Below are positions 37,772-46,934 of a DNA stretch of 64,000 nt, in pieces. The translations under genes were made by a program, and so were the position numbers. The notes beneath the pieces are model-generated. The model had not been told where the DNA came from. It ran no database searches and worked only from the letters and a program-made list of their open reading frames with translations. Position 1 is the stretch's first letter. Each line of letters opens with the position of its first letter. Source of the stretch: Oligoflexia bacterium (GTDB lineage: Bacteria > Bdellovibrionota_G > JANQFH01). Location of the stretch: contig JANQFH010000008.1 of the NCBI GenBank assembly GCA_028277945.1, forward strand, positions 186,001 through 250,000, in the 5' to 3' direction.

Positions 37772-37849
37772 AACTCCTAGAGAGTAGGGTACTAGGAGTT
37801 AATAGGGAACTAAAGTTACAAAAACCTCGGTATGAGGTTGCAATGTAAC
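37772..37849 (+). promoter_or_regulatory. Structured leader upstream of the pilin-like gene
   Basis: Two strong inverted repeats: AACTCCTAG-11-CTAGGAGTT (37772-37800, 9-bp perfect stem) and a nested hairpin GTTACA..AACCTC-5-GAGGTT..TGTAAC (37815-37849). Neither is followed by a T-run, so a terminator is unlikely. They lie in the 5' leader of the pilin gene, 90-170 bp before its start. They do not match a riboswitch class I know. Confidence 0.45.
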
Positions 37850-37940
37850 ACGATAATGTATTAAAATTAAATTCTTAATTGAAAAAATAATACGTAACTT
37901 CTAGAGCTACGAACGTGTGTCATCAAAGGAGGGGGGCAAC

Positions 37941-38630
37941 ATGTTTCGCAACAAGGGTAGACGGTTTTCAAATAACGGCTTTTCTCTAACCGAGGTGATG
38001 ATCTCGGTATCGATTGTTGGCATCCTCTCTGCTGTAGCCATTCCTACGTATAAGAAACACTTCCGCCGCGCAAAAATCGCTGAGGCGCATCTGGGTTTGG
38101 CTGACCTACACAAATCCATGCAAGCGCACTTTCTCCAACATCGTTGGTACAACGCCAATATAGATCAACTAACTAGTGACGCTAAGTTCACAGACTCAAA
38201 GTCACGGGCAATCTATGGGTTTAATGCAAACCAATATACTGGAGGTACATTCCCAACATGTAAAACCACCAACGAGGACTGCTTTACTACTCATGGGGAG
38301 GGTAATGATTTAAACGTAACTCCTGCGGATATCTTATTTGAACGAGCCTGCCCCCAAGTGTCCTTCGGATCACTAGTAAAGTGTTCCTTTCCTATTCCGA
38401 GCTATGATCCTCGCAGCGGCGACCCTAAAGCCAGCGATTTTACGTGGGGTCGACCAACCCGTTATGAAGCGCATGCAGTCATGGATATAGATAACGACGG
38501 CGAGTTGACAGTCTTTGGTGTTAATGAAACAGGTACGATTTTCCAGCTCTGTAATGATGGTGACAGTGTTGAAGTGGCTGGCAGTTATACTGGGGCACTT
38601 GCGGGAGATGTTATCTGTAGTAGACCCTAG
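37941..38630 (+). CDS. Type IV pilin-like (prepilin) protein
   Basis: 229 aa from the ATG at 37941 (AGGAGG site upstream). A short basic leader precedes the prepilin cleavage motif: NNG^FSLTEVMISVSIVGILSAVAIPTYKKH, with Gly at -1, Phe at +1 and Glu at +5, followed by the hydrophobic N-terminal helix of pilins. The globular domain has four or more Cys (CKTTNEDC, FERACPQVSFGSLVKC) and a beta-rich end. It is a minor pilin or pseudopilin by size; no other pilus genes are in view, so assembly genes lie elsewhere. Confidence 0.9.
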   Translation: MFRNKGRRFSNNGFSLTEVMISVSIVGILSAVAIPTYKKHFRRAKIAEAHLGLADLHKSMQAHFLQHRWYNANIDQLTSDAKFTDSKSRAIYGFNANQYTGGTFPTCKTTNEDCFTTHGEGNDLNVTPADILFERACPQVSFGSLVKCSFPIPSYDPRSGDPKASDFTWGRPTRYEAHAVMDIDNDGELTVFGVNETGTIFQLCNDGDSVEVAGSYTGALAGDVICSRP

Positions 38631-38648
38631 TAGATCACCTTTAAGACT

Positions 38649-40637
38649 ATGCCCCGAAGATTTAACTATAACTTTTCTGGCTGGCTGAAGAAGTATTTCA
38701 TTCCTCTTTTTATCTTCCTATTAAGCCTTACCACGGTCTTCAGCTTTTACCTTCTCAGTTCTCCCTCTGATCAAAAAACTGTCTTCAGCATTGTAGACCG
38801 CTCCCTCTACCACTCCTTTTTATTGCCAACAACTACCCAAGAGCTCTCTAGCAACGCCCCCATAACTATCGTCGCCATAGACGACGAAGATCTAGAGCGT
38901 TATGGCTCTTGGCCTTGGTCACGAGCGCTCTTAGCCAACGGTATCGAGGCGATTAATCGTTACGATCCAGCCCTGGTTGGGTTCTCTATCCTCATTGATC
39001 CTTTGCGCACGGTGGCCCCTTCAGAGAACGCAGCGCTATTCAAAGAACTCGCTGCCACTAAACACTTGGTTACTGCCTTTAACTTCAACTTCTCTCAACG
39101 CTTTCAAATAGGCACTGAAGAAGTCAGCTGGATCGCCAAGGCCGCTTTAGATGATCGACCAACTACAGAGGTCTCTGTCTTTCCCTATCAGCGTCCATTT
39201 AGCTTTCATGCTGCTGCACCTGAAGTCGTCAACGCCTCTGCCAACATGGGCTTTCTCAGCTACGCCAACTCTAAGGGACTTCTAGTCTACCCAACACTCT
39301 CTTACTTTGGCAGTCACTTCTACAAATCCTATCCGTTGGCAATCGCGCAGAGTTTTAAACAGCAACAAACCCCAACAAAACTCTCCATCTTACGTAATAG
39401 AGAAGGTGTAGAGGGTTTGGAGTTTGGTAACCACACCCTGCCTACCCTTAACAACGGTACCATTCTATTGAGACCCTACAAGAAGCTCTCCCAAAGGAAC
39501 GACCGTGCCTTTCCACAACTACGCTTTCGTGATCTTTTAGAAGGCAAAATACAACCGCACAAGTTGCGCGATAAGATCGTCCTGGTTGATCTAACTGCTT
39601 CAGGTTACTCACAGTCCTTCAACGTTCTCGATGGTGGTTTGGCCTCGAGACCAGTGATCCATGCCACTGCTGTGGCCAACCTGTTGCAAAACGACTTTAT
39701 CCGTCGCGATGGGCGGGCCACGCTGCTAGAGACCCTATTGATTCTCCTGGTAACCCTCTTGGTTTGGTGGTGCTCACGTAACCTCAAGGCAGTTACGGCA
39801 GTATTTGCCATCTGCCTTACGATTCCAGCTACCTTGCTCCTCATTGCATTAGCTGCGATCCACTTTGCCAACCTCTGGTTGCTGATCTCCTATCCATTAG
39901 CAGCACTGCTGATCTCCTTTCCCCTGCAGTTTGGCTACAAACACTTTGTTGAAGATCGCCAGCGTCGCATAGTCGAGCGAGCACTCACAGGTTACACCTC
40001 AAAAACCGTGATGGACCGCTTGATTGAGAGAGGAGAGAGCTTTTTAACCTTAGGGGGTGAACGCCGTGATCTCACTATCTTGTTGTTCGATATCAAGGGT
40101 TTTACCCAACTATCCCACCGTCTGACCCCTGAAGAGACCTTTAAGCTGTTAAACCACATCTTTAAGCTTACGGATGAGATCATTATCGATCGCTTCAATG
40201 GAATGATTGATAAAAAGATGGGTGATGCTTGCATAGCTCTCTTTGGTCTTGATGGTGGCAAGGAGCATGCTCTGCATGCTGTGCAGGCAGCGCTGGCTAT
40301 ACAGGAGACTTTGTTTGAGCGCTTTGCTGAGCTCTCTCGCTTGGCTCACAAACAGGAGCTGGGTCCAGGTTGTATCCAGATCCGCGTTGGCATCACCACC
40401 GGTACCGTACTCCTTGGCAATGTCGGCTCTGAGCGACACAAGAACTTTACGGCCGTGGGTGAGATCGTCAACCAATGCCAACGCCTTGAGGCAGCTTGCA
40501 GTCTAGGTGAAGTGTTGATCAGTGAGGAGACCTACAGACGTTTAGGTGACCAAGTCAGGGTTGAGAAGAAGCAAGCACCCGGCAAACGAGAGGAAGAGTC
40601 TTATCTCGCTTACCGGGTACTGGGTTTAGCACATTAA
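38649..40637 (+). CDS. CHASE2-domain adenylate/guanylate cyclase
   Basis: 662 aa. TM near the N-terminus (FIPLFIFLLSLTTVFSFYLL), extracytoplasmic CHASE2 sensor (about 70-330; ITIVAIDDEDLERYGSWPW is its hallmark start), three clustered TMs (about 361-427) and a class III cyclase domain (about 470-640). In the cyclase, LLFDIKGFTQLS carries the first metal Asp, KMGDACIALFG the second, and VGITTGTVLLGNVGSERHKNFTAVGEIVNQCQRLEA the substrate half. This is the standard CHASE2-cyclase architecture; substrate not decidable by eye. The stop overlaps the convergent protease stop by a few bases. Confidence 0.93.
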   Translation: MPRRFNYNFSGWLKKYFIPLFIFLLSLTTVFSFYLLSSPSDQKTVFSIVDRSLYHSFLLPTTTQELSSNAPITIVAIDDEDLERYGSWPWSRALLANGIEAINRYDPALVGFSILIDPLRTVAPSENAALFKELAATKHLVTAFNFNFSQRFQIGTEEVSWIAKAALDDRPTTEVSVFPYQRPFSFHAAAPEVVNASANMGFLSYANSKGLLVYPTLSYFGSHFYKSYPLAIAQSFKQQQTPTKLSILRNREGVEGLEFGNHTLPTLNNGTILLRPYKKLSQRNDRAFPQLRFRDLLEGKIQPHKLRDKIVLVDLTASGYSQSFNVLDGGLASRPVIHATAVANLLQNDFIRRDGRATLLETLLILLVTLLVWWCSRNLKAVTAVFAICLTIPATLLLIALAAIHFANLWLLISYPLAALLISFPLQFGYKHFVEDRQRRIVERALTGYTSKTVMDRLIERGESFLTLGGERRDLTILLFDIKGFTQLSHRLTPEETFKLLNHIFKLTDEIIIDRFNGMIDKKMGDACIALFGLDGGKEHALHAVQAALAIQETLFERFAELSRLAHKQELGPGCIQIRVGITTGTVLLGNVGSERHKNFTAVGEIVNQCQRLEAACSLGEVLISEETYRRLGDQVRVEKKQAPGKREEESYLAYRVLGLAH

Positions 40638-43366
40638 GGCAAATTGGGATCAATTGTAAACGTTCCCTGGGTGGTCTCCTCTAAGCCATTGTCATACAAG
40701 ACCGTGGCGCTGACGTTAATTGGTTGGTCCTGCGCGGTGATAGGTTGCGACACGTCACCAATAAGAGCACGGTTGTAGAGTTTAACGGTATGGGGTGAAT
40801 TGGGCTGCAACATACCCTGGGTACCATCACCCCAATCAATGTTGACGCTGACAATATCAAGCGTTGGGTTAAGCAGTTCAGACATACTTGCATCCACAAA
40901 GAGCCACATTGGGTCTTTAAAAGGCACGGCTGAAGCGCGTAGGACAAAACCATTCTGAGGTGTTGATGGAGGAGGATCATCCGGTGGCTTGATCATTGCT
41001 TTGGTCACGAGGTAGCCAGGGCCACGTTTTCCATCGGCCAGGGAGTTTAATTCTAGGATGACCGTATCGCTGTCTGTGGCTGCATCCAGAGGTATAGTAA
41101 CAGTGACTCCTTGTAGCTCGGTGTTTTTGTAGGTGTTGACAACGGTTTCAATAGTACCGGTGGTGTCCAGCTTGATAATGGTGAGTGTGTCTTGATTGCC
41201 GGTATCGTCAAAGAAGAAGCGAGTTAGGTTATCAAAGGTGAGCATCATGCCCCCTGCAGCTGCAGCTCCAACCACGGTCTTTTTCTGTCTGAATTTATCC
41301 ACCAAATCAGGGTAGGGACGTGGGGATTCAAGGTTGGACCCATCATCTGCTGATTCAACAAAGCCTGGTGGGTTGGTAAAGCTGCCAACGCCTCGGGAAG
41401 CAAAGGCCTGTTGGATATCTTGGCTGTGCAGGCCACCAAACATCAGTTGATCAGTTGCTTGTAAGATGGTGGGAACATCGGGCAATCCATCCAATGAGGT
41501 GAAGCTAGCAACAGATTCTTGCATGATTAGGTAGGCTAAATCGCCACGCATTTTGCTCCATTCCCAACCGGCAGAAGAACAAATCCGACTATCTTCGTGT
41601 TTTTCGCCAACAATGTCATCAGGAAAGGTAAGGGTGTTGTCGACGTTGCGGATGAACTGGAAACCAAAGTTCTTTGCATAGTACGGAGCAATTTCCGGGA
41701 ATTTCAACATCAACGCAGAGTTTAGATCAGCAAAGCACTCGTCAATCAGCTCGTTGGCCGGGCCGCCAGTAAACGGGTAAATACCACCACCACGTACATG
41801 GTTAGCCCAGTGCTGCCACTCATGATATCCTACACTAGCGTCCCTCGATCCTTCAAACGAAGGACCGGCATCAAAGATTACCTTGCCAGTAATCGAATCA
41901 TAAAAGTTTCCGAATGCACTCAAATTGATAGCCTCTGCTAGAGCGGCTCCTGGTAGGCCTGGGGGGTGGTCTAGAGGACCTGAGAATAAGTCGTCTAAGC
42001 TGAGGAGCTCAAAGGCATGTCCTTGGTCTGTGAGCCAACCGAGCACATTCACTTCAAGAGCGTGCAGTTTGTCAAGCGGAGAGCCAGCAGTCAAATAGCC
42101 GGTAAAATCGAGATCAGCTTCAAAAGCACGTTCAAACGGAGGCTCAACGATCGTTTTGACAAAATTGTTTTGTAGAAAACCCGTACCATCCACAAAGATC
42201 GGCTTGCCAAAATGAGTATGGTCTCCATCGGGATCTTGAACATCACCAATACCCACAGCCGCTATCAAAGGATTTTTCACTCCAAGAATGTCGCCATTTT
42301 CTGCATCAAAATATACTATCCGCTTGGTTTCTCTGTAGACTCGTTTACCATCATCGAGAGTTCTAGAATAGGCAAAGTCTGCATGTCTGCCGTTGTCTAC
42401 GAAGTGTCCCTCTACCACAGCCTTGTCAACCACCTTGGGTGTAGTCTGAGCGGCATCTTTTTCTATTATGGCTCTGCCATCGTGAAGGATATTAGTATTA
42501 GCAACCTTGTCGGCATTGTAGGTAGTCTCTACGAGAATGCCCTTATCCATAATCTCGATGGATTCAATTTCCATCACGACGCCAACGGTTTTTGGAACAC
42601 GTCTAGAGGTGTAATAGGTCTCTAACACATCGAGCTGTGCGCCTTGCCATCTGCTAATAATCTCTCGTTCACTCAACCACTCACTCGAGTCGACTGTTTC
42701 CTCAGGACGCGGGTTATCAAGCATTTGTATGGCTACTTGGGTAAGCGTGCCGGCGTTGGCTTGCCCGCTACCAACCAATTCAGTAGATCTCTGTCCACTA
42801 AAGAGATTTCCACCTGAGCTTTTTACCAAGGGTAGGGCCTTTTGCTCTCCTGGCTGTAGTGCCAATCGTTCAACGATCAACTTGGCGATCTCTTCAGGAT
42901 CTTCTGGCTTCTCTATAGGAGGCTCATAGGCTGAGAAGAGCACCTTCACCAGGCCACCAAAGACTGGCAGCTCTCCTAGCTTTTGTTTAAAGATAACCAC
43001 GGTTGTGCGCTTTCCAGGCACGATTGTGGGGTCTTCTAGCTCATCGACACTTATTTCTAGCTCGGCGGCATTAGCCCGCAGAAACTCTAGGGCAAAGTCT
43101 TCGTAGTCTTCATTACTGTAGTGACTCTGACTACCCAATTGGTTGGCTAACGAGTGCCCTCGGATACCATAGACACGCTTAATACGGGTATAGTTAGGGT
43201 GGTTGGTATTTTCTTGCCAGGTCTCACCACTATATAATTGATAGTAGCGAAGATCTTCAGAAGGCGCTGCAACCAGTTGTTGCTGGGTGACGACTCCCAA
43301 GAAAAGCAGTGGCAGGAGCAAACTCCCTGCCTTGACTAGAAAAGTTCTAGGACGACTGAGGCTCAT
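40634..43366 (-). CDS. Secreted thermolysin-like zinc metalloprotease with PKD-like end
   Basis: About 910 aa. Signal peptide (AGSLLLPLLFLGVV..LVAA) after an AGGAT site; start chosen at the ATG at 43366. A propeptide of FTP/PepSY type (residues about 40-350) is followed by the catalytic domain with YHEWQHWANHV (HExxH near residue 510) and, about 30 residues on, ELIDECFADLNS, where Glu would be the third zinc ligand (gluzincin pattern). The C-terminal part contains SVNIDWGDGTQG, a PKD-like motif. It is likely an extracellular protease of the thermolysin/fungalysin type. Confidence 0.85.
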   Translation of the reverse strand: MSLSRPRTFLVKAGSLLLPLLFLGVVTQQQLVAAPSEDLRYYQLYSGETWQENTNHPNYTRIKRVYGIRGHSLANQLGSQSHYSNEDYEDFALEFLRANAAELEISVDELEDPTIVPGKRTTVVIFKQKLGELPVFGGLVKVLFSAYEPPIEKPEDPEEIAKLIVERLALQPGEQKALPLVKSSGGNLFSGQRSTELVGSGQANAGTLTQVAIQMLDNPRPEETVDSSEWLSEREIISRWQGAQLDVLETYYTSRRVPKTVGVVMEIESIEIMDKGILVETTYNADKVANTNILHDGRAIIEKDAAQTTPKVVDKAVVEGHFVDNGRHADFAYSRTLDDGKRVYRETKRIVYFDAENGDILGVKNPLIAAVGIGDVQDPDGDHTHFGKPIFVDGTGFLQNNFVKTIVEPPFERAFEADLDFTGYLTAGSPLDKLHALEVNVLGWLTDQGHAFELLSLDDLFSGPLDHPPGLPGAALAEAINLSAFGNFYDSITGKVIFDAGPSFEGSRDASVGYHEWQHWANHVRGGGIYPFTGGPANELIDECFADLNSALMLKFPEIAPYYAKNFGFQFIRNVDNTLTFPDDIVGEKHEDSRICSSAGWEWSKMRGDLAYLIMQESVASFTSLDGLPDVPTILQATDQLMFGGLHSQDIQQAFASRGVGSFTNPPGFVESADDGSNLESPRPYPDLVDKFRQKKTVVGAAAAGGMMLTFDNLTRFFFDDTGNQDTLTIIKLDTTGTIETVVNTYKNTELQGVTVTIPLDAATDSDTVILELNSLADGKRGPGYLVTKAMIKPPDDPPPSTPQNGFVLRASAVPFKDPMWLFVDASMSELLNPTLDIVSVNIDWGDGTQGMLQPNSPHTVKLYNRALIGDVSQPITAQDQPINVSATVLYDNGLEETTQGTFTIDPNLP

Positions 43367-43381
43367 GTCACTATCCTCCAT

Positions 43382-43894
43382 GCAGATTCACATTCTGTTC
43401 GCGCTATTGGGTTGCTCCCCACAACCATCACCACAACTTTGCGAACCTTACACCCGGTCGTGACTCTATTTAGTCTAGGTTGGCTATTGCTCTACAAGCC
43501 ACACGACTGTCATCCCTCCTAAGTTGATGTCGAACAAACGATGCGTTGTTGACAGCTTCGTGTCCACACCGGGATGAGTGCCCGTCTTTGGTACCCCCCA
43601 AAATGACGCACACTCGCCAGGGTGCTTAGCCCGCTTACTTAGTACACTTTGACCCACTTTGTCAATCCTGAAGACCTAACCCACTGTTTTTAAACAAAAA
43701 TATTCAGAAAGCCACTATTGTTATCATCACGGTGACAAAGCTTATACCACACGGTATCAAAGTCTTAATTGATAGAGTGCCAGTAGAGTAGAGTAAGGAA
43801 TAAAGCGTCTCTCGATCTCTTATCATCACGAGAGAAGAAAGAGGGCCTCCACTAATATAGATTTCGGAAATTGGTCTATTAAAAAGTGTGACTT
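43382..43894. other. Intergenic region between the protease and module D
   Basis: No gene is supported in this 510-bp stretch. It holds a candidate minus-strand promoter for the protease (-35 TTGACA as TGTCAA at 43660-43665, 18-bp spacer, -10 TAAGTA as TACTTA at 43636-43641), which implies a long leader of roughly 250 bp. Toward module D an inverted repeat TCTCTCG-14-CGAGAGA (43808-43835) and a small ATACC-4-GGTAT palindrome near 43743-43756 precede the MFS gene. Confidence 0.45.
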
Positions 43895-45079
43895 ATGAAT
43901 AAAGAAAAGACGATTAAGAGCTCTCTTTTCAATGGATTTTCTCTCCAGGCCTTTATCTCCTCCACTCCAAGCATTGTGACGGTTGCGATTATTCCATTTA
44001 TCGTTAAACACCTCGGTTTAGCATATATATGGATCGGAGTTATTTTTTTTCTATTACGAGTGGGTCTAATAAGCGGTCGGTTTATCGGTCCGTTCTTTCT
44101 AAAATGGCTAAAACCACATTACCTCTGTGCTATTTTTGAGCTAAAGAATTTTTTCTTGATTACCATTATCTGGTTTTATTTCGACAGGATACCTTCTTCC
44201 CTCTTTGCTATTCTTTGGCTGCTAAAAGGAATCATCATTGGAGCCATATCAACCCTGGTATTTTCTTGGCTGCGTCATCTATCCGACGTCAGTAAGACCA
44301 AGCGAACGTTAATTACGGTTATGGCTATTATACAGTCTAGCTATGGTGTAGCAGGAGTTATCATTCTTACTACAACTCCTGATATAAATCTTATCAAGAA
44401 TATCTTGTTAATTGATGCGCTGTCATCCTGTGTAGGACTAGTTACATTTTTGAATCTTAGGCGTTTTCGGGCTAAGGACACAGGTCGTGGAAACGCATTC
44501 TCCATATTTAAATTTCCATTTCTCAATAGAGAACGCGTCATTCTTCTTATTGTGGATATTTTGGTAGCGGCAGGTCTTGGCGGTGCAAATATTCTACTAG
44601 TGAAGTATGGTGAAATGTACTTTTCTACCATAGGCGGATATGGCACGACGCTTGTCGTATATGCGATAGCTTTTCTAATCGTTGGCTTTCTATTTAATAT
44701 AGAACAGTCAGATACAGATCTCATTATTCGTAGACTGACGATGCTTTGCGTGCCTCTAATGTGGGCAGGGTTGGTTGTTTTGGCTATCGCATCAGATAAG
44801 TCTTTGTTAGGTATTGCTGGATTTTCACTAGTCTATTTAAACTTACCTATTTTCTTTTTAAGAATACAGGCGAAATGGTTCACGTTAAGTACCCCTGAAG
44901 AAGCGGCTAAGATATTCGCTTACAGAAGTTTACTTGTAGATGTTGTTAGTGCTGTCGGTGAAGTGGTCTACGGTAGTATTAAAGAAGATATTCTGATAAG
45001 AATTACTCTCTTAACTCTTGCTATTATTCTTGGAATTGCTTTCCGAAATATGATCTTTCCTCACACACAACAATCATGA
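43895..45079 (+). CDS. Module D MFS transporter
   Basis: 394 aa, about 11-12 TMs. It lacks a textbook motif A; the corresponding loop is SGRFIGPFFLKWLKPHYLC. It is convergent with the kinase-SBP-dehydratase operon, 19 bp apart, which mirrors the arrangement of module B where the MFS is also on the opposite strand. It probably exports the module D peptide. Confidence 0.8.
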   Translation: MNKEKTIKSSLFNGFSLQAFISSTPSIVTVAIIPFIVKHLGLAYIWIGVIFFLLRVGLISGRFIGPFFLKWLKPHYLCAIFELKNFFLITIIWFYFDRIPSSLFAILWLLKGIIIGAISTLVFSWLRHLSDVSKTKRTLITVMAIIQSSYGVAGVIILTTTPDINLIKNILLIDALSSCVGLVTFLNLRRFRAKDTGRGNAFSIFKFPFLNRERVILLIVDILVAAGLGGANILLVKYGEMYFSTIGGYGTTLVVYAIAFLIVGFLFNIEQSDTDLIIRRLTMLCVPLMWAGLVVLAIASDKSLLGIAGFSLVYLNLPIFFLRIQAKWFTLSTPEEAAKIFAYRSLLVDVVSAVGEVVYGSIKEDILIRITLLTLAIILGIAFRNMIFPHTQQS

Positions 45080-45098
45080 AGAATGAGCTTTGTATAGC

Positions 45099-46934
45099 CT
45101 AGGCACTATATCTCGCCAGTGATGATTGATTGTTCAATTCGGGCATTACTAGTAGCGGCACAGTATTCGCCAGCATTTTAGGTAGTAATTTCACTTTCCA
45201 CTTAGTACATAATTCTTGAATTTCCATTTCTTCAAAGCGAGAAGTTACAAGTATTGATTGTTGCTCCAGCCTGTATTCCTTGATCAAATCCAATCCGGTT
45301 TTTTTACTTCCTAGCAATTCATAGTCAAAAAGATAAATTGATGGTCCCTGTTCTTTATGTTGTGCTAGATAGCTTGATGCATCGGTATAATTAGACAAAT
45401 CAACTTGATTAATGGAATGTAGATATTTCAGCGGGCCAAGCCGGTTTGTCCACACGTGGTGGATAAATATATCGTCGTCAAGTACTACAAAGTCACTATT
45501 TGGCTTTATATGAATTTTTGGAACATACCAATTTGGTGGAGGAGCCTTGGGAACTATCATCTTCACATTCGTTCCCATGTTTTGCCGTGAGTCTATTGTT
45601 AGTTCTCCATGCCAACGTCCTAAGGAGCTCTTCGCATAGTATAAGCCTAGTCCTAATCCATGTTTCTTGTTAGCAGTCACACCTCTCTCTGTCGCTTTTT
45701 TAAGCAGTTCCTCTGACATGCCGCATCCATTATCCGAGACTTCAATACAAAAATTGTCTCCGGAACAATTGCATAGTCGTATACTAACTTCACCATTATT
45801 TGGAATAGCTTCCACGGCGTTATTAATAAGGTTCGAGAGAATTCTTTTGAACTCGACAATCTCGACCTTCGCAAAGATACTATAGGCTTCTTCCGTAAAA
45901 ACTGTATTAATCTTTATATCCTTACGTCCTGAAAACTGAATCCTCTTTTCGGACACAAGAGTTTCTATAAGCACGGCGATCTGCTGAGTACTTACACGTT
46001 CGAAGTGAGTGTTGTCTAAATGGCGGGCATCCTGATCTGAGTAATAGGTATTGTCATTCCAAAGTAGCTGACGATGCTTTTCTACTAAGCTATTAGCAAT
46101 ATCCTGAATACGTGTGGCCGCTTGTCGCAAAAGAACACGTTGTTCTTCAGGGATATCACTAGAAGACTTGCCCAACATCTGCAAAGCAGTCAACGGTGAT
46201 CTGATATCATGGGCCACTCTTGAGGCAATCTCGCCCATTGCGGCCTTCTTTGTTGCTCGTACTAGAACAGCTTGGGCTGTTTCTAATTCTTTTACCAATT
46301 TTCGAGTATTTTTGTATAATTCATTAATCTCCTTTATGTTTGAAAATCGTACTTCTTGAGAATTCTCAAATAGAGACCTTAGTCCATGTTGCGAAAGTCG
46401 TCTAGATAGATGCACTATCGGCCAAGTAATTTTTTTTCCTATAACCCCTCCTATCCAGACGAATATAATAAATAGGGAAACAAGGGCTATTACGAGCACT
46501 ACTAACGCTCGATAAACAGATCGTGATAATAGTTGTTGTGAAAAAACAATCTGGATCGTTGCTGCCATTTCTTTGCTAGTTTGATCAAAGTAGACATGAG
46601 AGGTAATAACTTCAGTTGAGGAGATTCCCTCACGTTTGGTGGTACTGCAGATTGAAAAATTTTGACTGTCAACAACACTTATACCCAAAATTGACCGGTC
46701 ACGTAAAAGTATTTTACATTTTCTGTAGACTTCCGCATGGGCTCCTATAAGAAGACTGTGGCTTATGTCCTCGGTAAAGATGTTTACGATAGATTGGAAC
46801 TTTGCTTGAAGCTCCTCCTCTGCACTCTTCTTTATCAAGTAGAGTGCCAATGCCCCACTAAGTACGACAGTTGCCGCCGTTATGACGGCTGAGGGAACGA
46901 ACATAGCCCTGCCTAATGTCCACCTAAATCTCAT
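45099..46934 (-). CDS. Module D hybrid histidine kinase with C-terminal receiver
   Basis: About 611 aa from the ATG at 46934, which lies inside the last codons of the SBP gene (11-nt overlap). Two TMs flank a periplasmic sensor with Cys; H-box GEIASRVAHDIRSPLTAL, N-box ILSNLINNAVEAIP, G1 DNGCGMS, G2 HGLGLGLYYAKSS. Linker NWYVPKIHI, then receiver: VLDDD, FDYELLGSKKTGLDLI, ILVTS, LPKML. Third member of the kinase family in this window. The conserved HDI(R/Q)xP and 'LDDD..(I/V)H..W' strings distinguish it from ordinary hybrids. Confidence 0.9.
   Translation of the reverse strand: MRFRWTLGRAMFVPSAVITAATVVLSGALALYLIKKSAEEELQAKFQSIVNIFTEDISHSLLIGAHAEVYRKCKILLRDRSILGISVVDSQNFSICSTTKREGISSTEVITSHVYFDQTSKEMAATIQIVFSQQLLSRSVYRALVVLVIALVSLFIIFVWIGGVIGKKITWPIVHLSRRLSQHGLRSLFENSQEVRFSNIKEINELYKNTRKLVKELETAQAVLVRATKKAAMGEIASRVAHDIRSPLTALQMLGKSSSDIPEEQRVLLRQAATRIQDIANSLVEKHRQLLWNDNTYYSDQDARHLDNTHFERVSTQQIAVLIETLVSEKRIQFSGRKDIKINTVFTEEAYSIFAKVEIVEFKRILSNLINNAVEAIPNNGEVSIRLCNCSGDNFCIEVSDNGCGMSEELLKKATERGVTANKKHGLGLGLYYAKSSLGRWHGELTIDSRQNMGTNVKMIVPKAPPPNWYVPKIHIKPNSDFVVLDDDIFIHHVWTNRLGPLKYLHSINQVDLSNYTDASSYLAQHKEQGPSIYLFDYELLGSKKTGLDLIKEYRLEQQSILVTSRFEEMEIQELCTKWKVKLLPKMLANTVPLLVMPELNNQSSLARYSA

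Noticed and set aside
37815-37849. Hairpin before the pilin gene as a cyclic-di-GMP riboswitch.
   Set aside because: Does not show the conserved three-helix core or tetraloop/receptor sequences of the known classes.
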